Numbered from the stretch's first letter, positions 28,925 to 38,505 are shown. The stretch: DNA of 64,000 nt from Arthrobacter castelli DSM 16402 (GCF_000430705.1 NZ_AUMN01000003.1:186001-250000); one strand, 5' to 3'. Notes: generated by a model not told the origin, from the letters alone. Translations and numbers: made by a program.

Positions 28925-29548
28925 GTGGGCGGAACCCGCTGGCCCGTCACGCTGACGTGGGGTGCACTGTCGCTCAGGCCAGTCCGCTACCGTGACCGGA
29001 GGCAGTGGGAGTCGGTTCGCCGCCGCAACGCGAGCTGGCTGGGCCCGTGGGAAGCGTCCAATCCCGCCCCGGGTGGTTACCTGCCCAGCTTCATGGAAAT
29101 GGTGCGCTACCTGCGCCAGCAGGCCCGCATGGGGGTTGCGCTTCCGTTCGTGATCACCGAACGGCAGCCTCCCGAGGATAAGCCGGCACTGATCGGCCAG
29201 CTCACCGTCTCCACCATTGTGTGGGGATCGGCGATGTCGGCCACGCTGGGATATTGGGTCGATCAGCAGCATGCCGGACGCGGAGTGGCGCCCACCGCAG
29301 TGGCGATGGCGACAGACCACTGCATCAATTCCCTCGGACTGCACCGGATTGAAGTGAACATCCGTCCGGAGAACACCGCGAGCCTGCGGGTGGTCCAGAA
29401 GCTCGGCTTCCGGGATGAAGGGGTGCGGCTGAACTACCTGCACATCAATGGTCAATGGGCCGACCATCGCAGTTTCGCCCTGACGGCCGAGGAAATACCA
29501 TCCGGAGGCCTGCTGCAACGTTGGCTGTCCACCGGTGCCGTGGGGTAG
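28925..29548 (+). CDS. rimJ: GNAT N-acetyltransferase, RimJ/RimL type
   Basis: A 207-residue acetyltransferase of the ribosomal-protein-alanine type. The first strand LTWGALSLRPVRYRD is followed by RRRNASWLGPWEAS, and the acetyl-CoA region is LGYWVDQQHAGRGVAPTAVA then NIRPENTASLRVVQKLGFRDEG. These enzymes acetylate N-terminal Ser/Ala of ribosomal proteins or other substrates. GTG 28925 lies four bases after the galU stop. The order galU, rimJ, GlpR-like matches Rv0993-Rv0995-Rv0996, without the intervening moeA/glp gene. Confidence 0.88.
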   Translation: MGGTRWPVTLTWGALSLRPVRYRDRRQWESVRRRNASWLGPWEASNPAPGGYLPSFMEMVRYLRQQARMGVALPFVITERQPPEDKPALIGQLTVSTIVWGSAMSATLGYWVDQQHAGRGVAPTAVAMATDHCINSLGLHRIEVNIRPENTASLRVVQKLGFRDEGVRLNYLHINGQWADHRSFALTAEEIPSGGLLQRWLSTGAVG

Positions 29549-29646
29549 CAAAAATGCCAACGACACATGCCGATTGAACCGCCACAATCACGACACACCA
29601 CCACTAATGCCGCACCAGGCATGTTTTTGCTTCTACGGTTTTAGAT

Positions 29647-30897
29647 GTGGACATCTCACTGAACAGCTCAGCGATCCTGGTGATCATTGTGGGGCTCTGG
29701 CTGGTGTGGGTCGTCCCGTATTTTCTGCGCCGGCCGGACCGGATGCCAGCGCACCAACTGGCCATGGCCCGTAACCTGCCCGCAGTCACCTCACCCTCTC
29801 AAACAGAGGACTCACGTTCTCAGGGGAACATCTTGGAAAACACATCGACGCCCTCATCCTCGTCCAGCGCCCGATCGACAGCGGCGGCCCAGCCTGCAGC
29901 TGCGGACAGCCGGACCCGGGCAGAGCAGCCCCGGTCCGCTGCCGGACCCGGCCGCGCTCCCGGGCCGTTCAAGATCCGGTACGGTCGCACGGCGCTCGCC
30001 GGGCTTGGCGCTGCCGCGCTGCTGGTCGGCGTGGTGTGCGCGATCATCAGCATTGCCGGCTTGATCCCCGCCTACATTCCCGTCGTATCGCTGCTGGTGG
30101 CTGTGGGCAGCGTGGCGGCGCTCCGCGCCCTGGCCGTGCGGGATCGGACCAAGCGCTCCGAGCAGCGGATCGAAGCGGCGTTTCGAGAGGCAATGAACCC
30201 CGGCACCTCCGGCGCCGCGCCGGCCGGTTCCGGTGCCGGCACCGAGGACTCCGGGCAGGGCCCGGAGGAGTCGACCGCGCCCGGATCTCCGGGTGCGCAG
30301 GGGCCGAAGCGGGAAACGAAATTGTTCGATGCCGAAAACCCCGAACATGACGGCACTGATGACGAAGCAGCGGCATCGGTGCCCCCGGAGGCGCCGCAGG
30401 CCTCAACTGCGACCGCAGGAACGACGCCGGGACAACAGCTGACGGCCGACGATCTGCGCCAGGCCGCACTTGCTGTGGCAGCCGAGTCGGACAACCCGGC
30501 CGATCAGGTGGGCGATGACAGCGAATCCAACGCGGACGGCGCGAATGGCGCGAATGGCGCTGCCGGCGAGTCCACGCAGACGTGGGAGCCGGTGCACGTG
30601 CCGAAGCCAAAATACGTTGAGTCCGCCAAAGCTGACCGCCCCGCGCCGGAGCCGCTGGAGCTGCCGGCCGAGCCGAAGCCCGAAGGTAAGCCTTCCATCA
30701 AGGCCGGGGCCGTGGCCCCGAAGGTCGAGATGAAACTTGACCAGGAAGCTGTGGAGCAGACGGCGCACAAGGGCCAGCCGGCAACAACTGTCGGTGATGC
30801 CGGCGACGGTGCCGCGCCGCAGGATTCGGCCGGACAGGCCAAGCTGGCCGGCGGACTGCACGACCTCGATAACGTGCTGCAGCGCCGCCGCGCATAG
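29647..30897 (+). CDS. glpR: GlpR-like (Rv0996-type) bitopic/polytopic membrane protein
   Basis: A 416-residue protein with an N-terminal membrane segment (ILVIIVGLWLVWVVPYFL, about 10-27) followed by RRPDRM, then a linker rich in Ser/Thr/Ala, a central pair of helices (LAGLGAAALLVGVVCAIIS and IPVVSLLVAVGSVAALRAL, about 117-160) and a long acidic, Ala/Gly-rich cytoplasmic tail. This matches by architecture and position the actinobacterial Rv0996 family, named GlpR in Corynebacterium as the membrane receptor of the gephyrin-like division protein Glp. Start is GTG 29647. The tail is longer than usual. No Glp gene is adjacent here, so a partner would need to be encoded elsewhere. Confidence 0.7.
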   Translation: MDISLNSSAILVIIVGLWLVWVVPYFLRRPDRMPAHQLAMARNLPAVTSPSQTEDSRSQGNILENTSTPSSSSSARSTAAAQPAAADSRTRAEQPRSAAGPGRAPGPFKIRYGRTALAGLGAAALLVGVVCAIISIAGLIPAYIPVVSLLVAVGSVAALRALAVRDRTKRSEQRIEAAFREAMNPGTSGAAPAGSGAGTEDSGQGPEESTAPGSPGAQGPKRETKLFDAENPEHDGTDDEAAASVPPEAPQASTATAGTTPGQQLTADDLRQAALAVAAESDNPADQVGDDSESNADGANGANGAAGESTQTWEPVHVPKPKYVESAKADRPAPEPLELPAEPKPEGKPSIKAGAVAPKVEMKLDQEAVEQTAHKGQPATTVGDAGDGAAPQDSAGQAKLAGGLHDLDNVLQRRRA

Positions 30898-31001
30898 CCA
30901 CGGTCGGGGCCACCGCATGGCCACGGCCGCCTTCCCGGGTTGGGTACGGCTGAATATCGCCGACCGGACACATTTGCTCCTCATCGGACTAGACTGCGGT
31001 T

Positions 31002-31793
31002 ATGACACGCATACTGGTGGCAGGCGGAACGGGGCTGGCCGGACGGGCGGTGGCAGCCGAAGCGCTCGAACGCGGACTCGATGTGCGGGTGTTGAGCCGC
31101 CATCAGCCTGCGCGCCAATCGCCGGCGTTCGTCCCTGGAGCCGAATACGTCACCGCGGATGTGGTATCCACCGCCGGTTTGCAGCAGGCGATGGACGGTG
31201 TCGACGTCGTCGTCGATGCCTTGGATGCCAAGACGGGAAAGTCACGGCAGACGTTGTCCACCGGAGCACACAATCTGACATCGGCGGCTGCCCATGCCGG
31301 CGTGCGACGGGCGGTGCTGTTGTCCATTGTGAACGTGGACCAGAGCAGACTGGGGTACTACCGGGTGAAGACCGCACAGGAGCAGGTCTATCGCGGCTCG
31401 TCGCTGGAAACCGTGATCGTCCGCGCCGCTCAGTTCCATAATCTGGTGGCCATGATGGTCTCGGTCGCAGGCCGGGCCGGTCTGTACCTGGCCGCCCGCG
31501 GGGTATCCTTCCAACCGATTTCAGTGCCGGATACGGCGCGGGCGCTGGTGGACGCTGCAGTCGGCCCGCAGCTGCCCGACGACGGCATGATCAGCGTGGG
31601 TGGACCGGAGGTGCTGCCCATGGAACAGCTGGCCCACGCCGTCGGATACTCCCGCGGCGGGACCGGCCGGGTGTTGACGCTGCCGCTGCCCGGATCCGTC
31701 GGCCGGTATTTCCAGCAGGGCCGGAATCTGGTGCCGGGCCGCGCGTACGGGACCGAAACCTTCGCGCAGTGGCTGGTGGATTCAACGGGCTAA
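31002..31793 (+). CDS. Atypical SDR / NmrA-like NAD(P)-binding protein
   Basis: A 263-residue Rossmann protein. The N-terminal VAGGTGLAGRAVAAEALERG is the dinucleotide site; DVVVDAL, GVRRAVLLSIVNVD and GYYRVKTAQEQ place it among extended/atypical short-chain dehydrogenases such as YwnB or NmrA-like sugar-epimerase-like proteins. The catalytic YxxxK survives as YYRVK. No substrate can be named. A -10-like TAGACT ends six bases before ATG 31002, so the transcript may be leaderless. Its 3' end overlaps the convergent ABC ATPase gene by 12 bases. Confidence 0.8.
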   Translation: MTRILVAGGTGLAGRAVAAEALERGLDVRVLSRHQPARQSPAFVPGAEYVTADVVSTAGLQQAMDGVDVVVDALDAKTGKSRQTLSTGAHNLTSAAAHAGVRRAVLLSIVNVDQSRLGYYRVKTAQEQVYRGSSLETVIVRAAQFHNLVAMMVSVAGRAGLYLAARGVSFQPISVPDTARALVDAAVGPQLPDDGMISVGGPEVLPMEQLAHAVGYSRGGTGRVLTLPLPGSVGRYFQQGRNLVPGRAYGTETFAQWLVDSTG

Positions 31794-33491
31794 ACGCGGG
31801 GATGCATCGAGCAGCCGCCGAGTGTAGTCATGCTCCGGGGCTTGGAAGATCCGCTCCGCGGTGTCCTGTTCCACGATCCGCCCACCCTGCATCACCACCA
31901 CCTGATCGCTCATGTGCCGCACCACCGCCAGGTCGTGGGAGATGAACAGGTAGCTCAGCCCGAACTCGCGCTGCAGCTCATCCAGCAGGTCCAGCACCTG
32001 GGCCTGGATCGAAACATCGAGGGAGGATGCCGGCTCGTCACACACCACGATCCGGGGCCGCGGCGCCAAGGCCCGGGCGATTGCGACCCGCTGGCGTTGC
32101 CCGCCGGAGAGATTGCGCGGCCCGCGCGCGGCAAGCGACGACGGCAACCCCACCAGATCCAGCAGTTGCTTGACCTGAGCACGGTGCCGGGCCGGCCGCA
32201 GGCTGCGTCCGGCCGTGACAGCGTCCGTGAGGATCTGCTCCACGGTCAGTCTCGGATCGAAGGAACTCATCGGATCCTGGTAGACGGCCCCGATCTGCGG
32301 CCGCCGCGGACGTCGCTGCTGTTCGGGCACTGCACTCCACGGTTCGCCGAACAGCCGCACGTGCCCGGAGTCCGGCGCCGTCAATCCCAAGGCGAGGCGC
32401 GCCGTCGTCGTCTTTCCCGAGCCCGATTCGCCCACCAGCCCGAAGGTGCTGCCTGCCGCCAGGCTGAAGGAGGCGTCGTCGACGGCGGTGAAGCTGCCGG
32501 ATCCGGTGGGGAAGCGCTTGGTCAGCCGCGAGGCCTCCAATACCGGTTCATCGCGGGACGGTGCCGGAAGCGGCCCGCCCCGCCGGCGCGTCGATTCGCC
32601 GTCCGGGCCGGTGCCGCTGTCCATGCTTGTGCTTTCGCCGCTGTCCATCGCCGGCAGCCTGTCGCTGATCTGCAGTGTTCCGGTGGACAGCCGGGTGTGG
32701 CGGGGATGGCCCGAAGGGACCGCCTGCAGCAGCCTGCGGGTGTAGTCGTGTTGCGGGTCGCCCAGGATCTGCCTGCTGGGTCCCTGCTCCACAATCCGGC
32801 CCTGGGACATTACGGCGACGTTGTCCGCTATGGTGCTGACCACGGCCAGGTCGTGGCTGATCAGCAGGATGCCGGTGCCGGCGTCGCGCAGCGATTCCAG
32901 CAGGGCCAGGATCTGCGCCTGCACTGTGGCGTCCAGCGCGGTGGTCGGTTCGTCGGCGATCAGCAGCGGCGGGTCGAGGGCGACGGCAGAGGCGATCAGC
33001 GCCCGCTGCCTCAGGCCGCCGGACAGTTCGCCCGAACGCTGTCCGGCGCGCAGCGCAGGGTCATCCATTCCGACGTCGGTGAGCAATCGCAGCACCCGTT
33101 GTGACCGTTCGGCCCGGCTGAGATTCGTCCGCAGTCGCAAGGCATCGTCGATCTCCCGTCCCACCGGGCGCAGCGGGTCCAGCGAGCCCAGCGCATCCTG
33201 CAGCACGAATCCGATCTGCGAGCCGCGCACCTTGCGCCATTGCCGGCCGCGCATGCGAAGCAGATCAGTGCGAGAGAGGCGCAGGGCCGAGGCCGCGACC
33301 CCGGCGCCCTCGCCGGCGAGCCCCATCAAAGTCCGCGCCGTGACGCTCTTGCCGGAGCCGGATTCGCCCACCAGGGCCAGGCACTGGCCGGCGGCAATGG
33401 AGAATGAGACGTCCTGCACCACCTCACCGCCGCCAAAGCCCACGGTGAGGCCATCGACCTGCAGCAACCCGCCGTCGTCGTTGTTGACCAT
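31782..33491 (-). CDS. Oligopeptide-type ABC importer, fused double ATPase (DppD-DppF-like)
   Basis: A 569-residue protein containing two complete ABC ATPase domains in tandem, the fused equivalent of the DppD and DppF subunits of peptide/nickel importers. First domain: Walker A GESGSGKSVTA near residue 40, signature LSGGLRQRALIAS, Walker B LLIADEPTTALD. Second domain: Walker A GESGSGKTTTA near residue 335, signature LSGGQRQRVAIARAL, Walker B IVVCDEPASSLD. Both look catalytically intact. ATG 33491 overlaps the stop of the upstream permease (ATGA). It is the last gene of a four-gene operon with SBP and two permeases. Confidence 0.92.
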   Translation of the reverse strand: MVNNDDGGLLQVDGLTVGFGGGEVVQDVSFSIAAGQCLALVGESGSGKSVTARTLMGLAGEGAGVAASALRLSRTDLLRMRGRQWRKVRGSQIGFVLQDALGSLDPLRPVGREIDDALRLRTNLSRAERSQRVLRLLTDVGMDDPALRAGQRSGELSGGLRQRALIASAVALDPPLLIADEPTTALDATVQAQILALLESLRDAGTGILLISHDLAVVSTIADNVAVMSQGRIVEQGPSRQILGDPQHDYTRRLLQAVPSGHPRHTRLSTGTLQISDRLPAMDSGESTSMDSGTGPDGESTRRRGGPLPAPSRDEPVLEASRLTKRFPTGSGSFTAVDDASFSLAAGSTFGLVGESGSGKTTTARLALGLTAPDSGHVRLFGEPWSAVPEQQRRPRRPQIGAVYQDPMSSFDPRLTVEQILTDAVTAGRSLRPARHRAQVKQLLDLVGLPSSLAARGPRNLSGGQRQRVAIARALAPRPRIVVCDEPASSLDVSIQAQVLDLLDELQREFGLSYLFISHDLAVVRHMSDQVVVMQGGRIVEQDTAERIFQAPEHDYTRRLLDASPRLAR

Positions 33492-34348
33492 CAGCTCACC
33501 GCCCTGCGCTGCAGGCCACGGCCGAGCACGGTGCTGGCCGCCGCTGTCAGCACGATGAACAGGCCGGGGAAGAAGGTCATCCACCAGGCAGTGGTGAGGT
33601 AGGTGCGCCCTGCCGAAAGCATCGCTCCCCATTCCGCGGCCGGCGGCGGTTCGCCCAGTCCCAGAAAGCTCAGCGACGCTGCCCAGACCACCGCCTGGCC
33701 CACCCCCAGGGTGCCGATCACAAACACCGGAGCCAGCGCGTTGGGCAGCAGGTGCCGGCGCAGCACCTGTGCGCGGGACCGGCCCAGTACGACGGCGGCC
33801 TCCACCATGGCAGAGCTGCGGACCTGGATGATCTGGCCGCGGATGATCCGGGCATAGCCGGGTGCTGTGGACAGTCCCACCGCCACGGTGGTGGTGACCA
33901 CTCCCGGGCCGGCTATGGCGATGAACACCAGCGCCAGCAGCAGCCCGGGCAGGGCAAACAGCACTTCCAGCAGCCGTCCAACGCCGAAGTCGAGCAGCCT
34001 GCCGCCCAGACCGGCCAGCGCGCCGAGGACCAGGGCCAGCCCGACGCCGATCGCGGTCGCCGCCGCGCCGATCAGCAGCGACTCCCGGGCGCCGAAAATC
34101 ACCCTGGAGTAGATGTCGCGGCCGGATTCGTCGGTGCCGAACCAGTGGTCAGGCGACGGTGCCTGGAAGGCATCGGCCGGGTTGATCGCCAGCGGCTGGT
34201 ACGGGGCCAACCAGGAGGGGAAGAGAGCGGCGGCGAGCAGGAACAGCGCTACTGCCGCGGCGATGAATTCGACGGCGCCCACCCTGCGGTTGCCGTTGTG
34301 CGCGCCGCGGTTCCGGATCCGGCTGCGGGTGCTGTCCAACAACGTCAT
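33491..34348 (-). CDS. Oligopeptide-type ABC importer permease (DppC-like)
   Basis: A 285-residue inner-membrane permease with about six helices. The N-terminal region holds the DppC-type HWFGTDESGRDIYSRVIFGAR segment in pieces, and the EAA loop near residue 190 reads EAAVVLGRSRAQVLRRHLLPN, which contacts the ATPase. It overlaps the preceding permease by 4 bases and the following ATPase by 4 bases, so all are translationally coupled. Confidence 0.92.
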   Translation of the reverse strand: MTLLDSTRSRIRNRGAHNGNRRVGAVEFIAAAVALFLLAAALFPSWLAPYQPLAINPADAFQAPSPDHWFGTDESGRDIYSRVIFGARESLLIGAAATAIGVGLALVLGALAGLGGRLLDFGVGRLLEVLFALPGLLLALVFIAIAGPGVVTTTVAVGLSTAPGYARIIRGQIIQVRSSAMVEAAVVLGRSRAQVLRRHLLPNALAPVFVIGTLGVGQAVVWAASLSFLGLGEPPPAAEWGAMLSAGRTYLTTAWWMTFFPGLFIVLTAAASTVLGRGLQRRAVS

Positions 34349-35370
34349 CGTTTAGCCACCCGCGGATCGGCGAGCCGTTCAGCGATATCGCTGAGGGCCA
34401 TCACCACTACGTACGCCAGCGCGGCCACCAGGGCGACTCCTGTGACCAGCGGGATGTCACGGTCGGTGACCGCGCGCAACAGCGTCCTGCCCAGGCCCGG
34501 GCGGGCAAAGATGGTTTCGACGACGACGGCGCCGCTGATCAGCGATCCGAACGCCCATCCGGACAAGGCGATACCGGGGATGGCCGCGTGGCGCAGGGAG
34601 TGCCGGAACAGCACGCCGCGTTCGGTCTCGCCGCGGAAACGGGCCGACAAAGCGAACGGGGATGTGGCGGCGTTGAGCATCGACTCGCGCATCACCTGGC
34701 CCAGGAATCCGGCCAGTGGCAGCGCCAGCGTCACCACCGGAAGGACGAGTCCATCCACGCCGCCGGTGTTCACCGGCGGCAGCCATCCCAGATTGACGCT
34801 GAACACCACAATCAGCACGGTGGCCAGCCAGAAGTGCGGGACGGCGGCGCCGGCGATTTCGAGGCCGGAGGAGATCACCGCCGCACCCCGGCCGGACAAC
34901 ATCGACCAGGAAGCCAGTGCCAGCGCCACCACCCAAGCCAGCACCAGTGCCAGGAAGGCCAGCACCAGGGTCGGGGGCAGCTGTTCGGCCAGCAGCGAGG
35001 ACACCGGGACCTGCATCGAATACGAATCGCCCAGGTCCCCCTGCAGCAGCCGGCCAAGTTGCATGAAGTACTGGACCAGCAGCGGCTCATCCAGGCCGTA
35101 GTCGGCACGCACCTGCGCCAGGGCTTCGGCCGAAGCCTGTGAACCGGGACCGCCGAGGATCGCTTCGGCCGGGTCGCCGGGAATCATCCGGATGCCGAAG
35201 AAAATCAGCGTTGTCACCGCCCACAGCACGAATACCGCTCCGAGTGCCTTGAACAGCAACCAACGGGCCGCAGCCACCAGCCTGGCCGTTATGCCTGAAC
35301 GTTCAGGATTGTCGGGACGGGGAGCCGTCCCGACAGCGGATTCAGCGCCGGTGCCTACTGGCTCAGCCAC
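34345..35370 (-). CDS. Oligopeptide-type ABC importer permease (DppB-like)
   Basis: A 341-residue permease. After a hydrophilic N-terminus it has the family's first helix (KALGAVFVLWAVTTLIFFGIR in parts) followed by MIPGDPAEAILGG, a DppB hallmark, and the ATPase-contact loop SARFRGETERGVLFRHSLRHA. The GTG start at 35370 overlaps the end of the binding-protein gene by 16 bases. Transcribed with the SBP, second permease and double ATPase. Confidence 0.92.
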   Translation of the reverse strand: MAEPVGTGAESAVGTAPRPDNPERSGITARLVAAARWLLFKALGAVFVLWAVTTLIFFGIRMIPGDPAEAILGGPGSQASAEALAQVRADYGLDEPLLVQYFMQLGRLLQGDLGDSYSMQVPVSSLLAEQLPPTLVLAFLALVLAWVVALALASWSMLSGRGAAVISSGLEIAGAAVPHFWLATVLIVVFSVNLGWLPPVNTGGVDGLVLPVVTLALPLAGFLGQVMRESMLNAATSPFALSARFRGETERGVLFRHSLRHAAIPGIALSGWAFGSLISGAVVVETIFARPGLGRTLLRAVTDRDIPLVTGVALVAALAYVVVMALSDIAERLADPRVAKR

Positions 35371-37010
35371 GTATCGTAGAACGTCGGGGTGGACACGGTG
35401 GGCAGCGCCCGGAACCCTTCCACGTTCGAACGGTGGAGGAAGTGGTTCTGCTGGTCATAGAGCGGCAGGATGTAGTAGCCGTTCAGAATGATCTTCTGGG
35501 CCTTCTCATAGAGCTCCGCCCGCCGCTTCGGGTCGGTTTCCCGTCCCGCTTCGGTGAGCAGCTTGTCCAGCTTCGGATCGTCAAGTTGCGACAGATTGGC
35601 AAAGTAGCCGCTGGGCGCCGGTTTGATGCCGTCCGAATGGTAGAGGATCCTGAGCACATCCGGGCCGACCTTGGTGTAGGGAGCGCTGACCAGGTTGTAT
35701 TCATTCGCTGCCAGCGCGCCGTACCAGCTGGACAAGTCCATCAGTTCGAGATTGACGTCGAAACCCACCTTCTTCGCGGTGGCCTGGATCTGCTCGAACA
35801 GCGAGATCTCCGCCGGAATAGACTGGTTGGTGCTGACCGGGAACTTCAGGCTCAACCGCTTGCCGTTCTTCACCCGGTAACCCTGTTCGTCCCGCTGATC
35901 CCATCCGGCCTTGTCCAGCAGCTTGTTGGCCTTTTCGGGGTTGTACGTAAACAAATCGGGAGCGGAATAACCGAGCTCTTCGACGCTGGATAACGGGGAA
36001 TAGGAGCGTTCGGCGGTGTCGAAAAAGAGGCTGGATATCGCGGCGTTGACGTTGGCGGAATGGACGAACGCCTCACGCACCAGCGGGTCATTGAACGGCG
36101 GCTTTCCCGAGTTCAACTCAATCCGGTTCGAGGCGCCGGGCCGGGGCGCGTTGAGGTGCTCGATGGACTCGTTGTCCCGGGCGGCGTTAATGGTGTCCGG
36201 CTGCACGTTGTCGATCACGTCCACTTCGCCCGACTGCAAGGCGGCGTACCGGGAAGCCGAATCCGGAATGAAACGCCAGGTGATTTTCTCCAGATACGCG
36301 GGCCCCTGGTGGGCGGCATCGGCCGGCGGGGAGTTGTAGTCCTCGTTACGGACCAGGGTGATGGAATTCTGCTTGTCCCAGTCGGCGACCTTGAACGGTC
36401 CGGTGCCGACCGGCGACTGGCAGTTCTTTTCCTTGGACCGCTTGAGCGCCTTCGGTGACTGGATCGCCAGCCACGGTTGGGACAGCGACTCCAACAGCGC
36501 GCTGTCCGGTTCGCTGAGGTTGATCCGGATGGTGTCTTCGTCGACGATTTCCGTTCCGGTGACTTTCTCCAAGGCCAGGTATCCGGTGGACGATCCCGTG
36601 GCGGGGTCCTTGAGGTGTTCAATGTTGGCCTGGACGGCCTTGGCATTCAGCTTTACACCGTCGGTGAAGTGGACGTCGTCCCGCACCGTGATGGTCCAGC
36701 TCAGGCCGTCCTTGCTTTCCTTCCAATCGGTGGCCAGCCAAGGGATGATCTCGCCTTCCTTATTGAGGGAGACCAGCGGCTCGAGATACTGCGTGGACAC
36801 CAAAGCTTGCGGATAGTTGCCGCCCACATGTGGATCCAGGCAGGTTGGCTCCGCGTCGCCGGTGGCATACACCAGATGGCCACCGGAAACAGGGGATTGG
36901 CTGGTTTCCGGTTCCGCCGGGCTGCAGCCCGACGCCAGCAGCGCCGTTGCAGCAGCCGCCGCCACCGCCGTCGAAAAGCGGGCAGAAAGAGATCTGGGCA
37001 GAATCGGCAT
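35355..37010 (-). CDS. Family 5 extracellular solute-binding lipoprotein
   Basis: A 551-residue lipoprotein: signal sequence with lipobox LLASGC (lipidated Cys 29), then GGHLVYATGDAEPTCLDPH, the typical start of peptide/nickel-type SBPs, and the family segment DGLSWTITVRDDVHFTDGVKLNA in pieces near residue 105. It captures substrate outside the membrane for the downstream permeases. Family 5 proteins bind peptides, nickel or other small solutes; which one is not visible. It is first in a four-gene minus-strand operon. ATG 37010 follows GAGGATTA. Confidence 0.93.
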   Translation of the reverse strand: MPILPRSLSARFSTAVAAAAATALLASGCSPAEPETSQSPVSGGHLVYATGDAEPTCLDPHVGGNYPQALVSTQYLEPLVSLNKEGEIIPWLATDWKESKDGLSWTITVRDDVHFTDGVKLNAKAVQANIEHLKDPATGSSTGYLALEKVTGTEIVDEDTIRINLSEPDSALLESLSQPWLAIQSPKALKRSKEKNCQSPVGTGPFKVADWDKQNSITLVRNEDYNSPPADAAHQGPAYLEKITWRFIPDSASRYAALQSGEVDVIDNVQPDTINAARDNESIEHLNAPRPGASNRIELNSGKPPFNDPLVREAFVHSANVNAAISSLFFDTAERSYSPLSSVEELGYSAPDLFTYNPEKANKLLDKAGWDQRDEQGYRVKNGKRLSLKFPVSTNQSIPAEISLFEQIQATAKKVGFDVNLELMDLSSWYGALAANEYNLVSAPYTKVGPDVLRILYHSDGIKPAPSGYFANLSQLDDPKLDKLLTEAGRETDPKRRAELYEKAQKIILNGYYILPLYDQQNHFLHRSNVEGFRALPTVSTPTFYDTWLSQ

Positions 37011-37156
37011 TAATCCTCATTGCGAGTGCGGGCGAACGGGCCCGTGGTTTTGAGTTGCCGGGACCAGAGCTGGAACCAGCATGCTTCCTTACCTTAGAAC
37101 TTTAGAAGTCTTGGACAGCCGCTCCAAGTTATATGATTTATTCGAAATGAGAGGAC

Positions 37157-37172
37157 TCTCATCTTCGCCTCA
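37157..37172 (+). promoter_or_regulatory. Direct-repeat operator (TCTCA / CCTCA, 11-base spacing) upstream of the phosphotransferase-like gene
   Basis: TCTCA at 37157-37161 and CCTCA at 37168-37172 are one helical turn apart. A palindrome ATGAGAG/CTCTCAT (37147-37162) overlaps the first. A possible -10, CATGAT, lies at 37190-37195, 22 bases after the start of the second repeat. The arrangement fits an OmpR-type regulator; the same motif occurs at 38460 and 41958. Confidence 0.55.
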
Positions 37173-37206
37173 TCCGTCGTCCAGCCGGACATGATCAACT
37201 GGTTCC

Positions 37207-38505
37207 ATGAACAATGCGCACCTGCAGGCAGGCTCCCGCGAGGAGGTTGAAATTGCCCTGCTGGAAAGCGCGGAGATGGGCGTTCCTTTGCAGCTCGCGC
37301 TGGACACGTCCGGGCTGGACCTGACGGATTGGAAACTGCTGGCGACCCATCACCGGCCCAACGCCGGCGTGACCGGGATATACGAGACGACGTACGTCGA
37401 TCCCGCCGGGGCGCCGGGCAGTGGGCACCTGTGTGCGACGACGGCGACGGTGCCGCACACGACGACACCGGCGGTCCGCCTCGATGCCCCGGCCCAGGAT
37501 GCGGCTGCGCTGACCGTGTGGCATCATCCGCAGGATCCGTTGCTTCCCGGACTGGGCTGGGCGTGCGACCCGGCGGCCGTGGCGGCAGGGGTCTTCGGCC
37601 AACCCGATGCGGACGTCCGACTGCGGACGGTCAGCTACCGCCCGATGCGCCGCGCTGTCATCTCGGCAGTATGCGGCAACGAAGAAGCCTTTCTGAAGGT
37701 CGTCCGCGGCGGCCATGCGGGGCCGATGTACCGCCGGCACCGGATGCTGGCCGACGCGTCAGTCCCGGTTCCGGAACCGTATGGCGAGCCTGTGCATGAT
37801 GTCCTGGCCCTGCATCGGTTGCCGGGAACGCCGCTCGCCAACGAATTAATGGCCAACGGGGCGGCGGAACTTGACCCCGCGGCACTGATCACCCTGCTCC
37901 GCCGGTTCCCGGCCGAAGCGATGACCCTGCCCGCGCGGTCCGCATGGGCCACGAGGGCGGACGATTACGCCCAGGCCGCCAGTGCGGCGCTGCCTGCTGA
38001 GCAGGACAGGATCTCGAACCTCGCTGGGCAGATCAACCGGCTGCTTCCGGATACCGATCCGGGTCCTGTGGTTCCCAGTCACGGGGATTTCTACGAAGCA
38101 AACCTGGTGGTCGACGGCGGTATCGTCACCGGTCTGCTGGACGTGGACGCGGTGGGACCGGGATTGCTGGTTGACGAGCTGGCGTGCTTCATCGGCCACC
38201 TGGCTGTGTTGCCCGCTGTCGATGCGCGGTATGTCCACGTTCCGGCAGCCCTGCAGCGCTTCCTGGCTGCTTTTGACACCGAAGTCGACCCGGTCGGCCT
38301 GAGGATCCGGGCTGCCGGCGTCGCGCTCTCACTGGTCGCCGGCGCCAAGCGGACAGGGAGCGTCGACTGGTTCTCAGATGCCAGGGGCCGACTGGAAGCC
38401 GCGGAGCGAATGGCCGCATCCGCCGCCGGGACAAGTCGGATCAGTGAATCTGAGAACTCTCTCATTCCTGGCTCAAGGACGTCTCATATTGGCCCGGCAA
38501 GCTAG
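37207..38505 (+). CDS. Phosphotransferase (APH/choline-kinase-like) family protein
   Basis: A 432-residue protein. The N-terminal ~150 residues are unlike the kinase fold and lack recognisable motifs. From about 145 onward it has a kinase-like N-lobe (RRAVISAVCGNEEAFLKVVR, with Lys in the ATP-site position), ending in the catalytic loop PSHGDFYEANLVV near residue 300 and the metal-binding GLLDVDAVGPGLLVDELA. So the enzyme should be catalytically able to phosphorylate a small hydroxyl or amino substrate. ATG 37207 follows a TCTCA direct-repeat site; the last 15 residues overlap the next promoter. It neighbours a two-component system but is not in its operon. Confidence 0.75.
   Translation: MNNAHLQAGSREEVEIALLESAEMGVPLQLALDTSGLDLTDWKLLATHHRPNAGVTGIYETTYVDPAGAPGSGHLCATTATVPHTTTPAVRLDAPAQDAAALTVWHHPQDPLLPGLGWACDPAAVAAGVFGQPDADVRLRTVSYRPMRRAVISAVCGNEEAFLKVVRGGHAGPMYRRHRMLADASVPVPEPYGEPVHDVLALHRLPGTPLANELMANGAAELDPAALITLLRRFPAEAMTLPARSAWATRADDYAQAASAALPAEQDRISNLAGQINRLLPDTDPGPVVPSHGDFYEANLVVDGGIVTGLLDVDAVGPGLLVDELACFIGHLAVLPAVDARYVHVPAALQRFLAAFDTEVDPVGLRIRAAGVALSLVAGAKRTGSVDWFSDARGRLEAAERMAASAAGTSRISESENSLIPGSRTSHIGPAS

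Noticed and set aside
29549-29646. Possible terminator formed by GCAAAAATGCC and GGCATGTTTTTGC between rimJ and glpR
   Set aside because: The arms do not pair cleanly (one extra base) and the loop is about 60 bases; left out as a feature.
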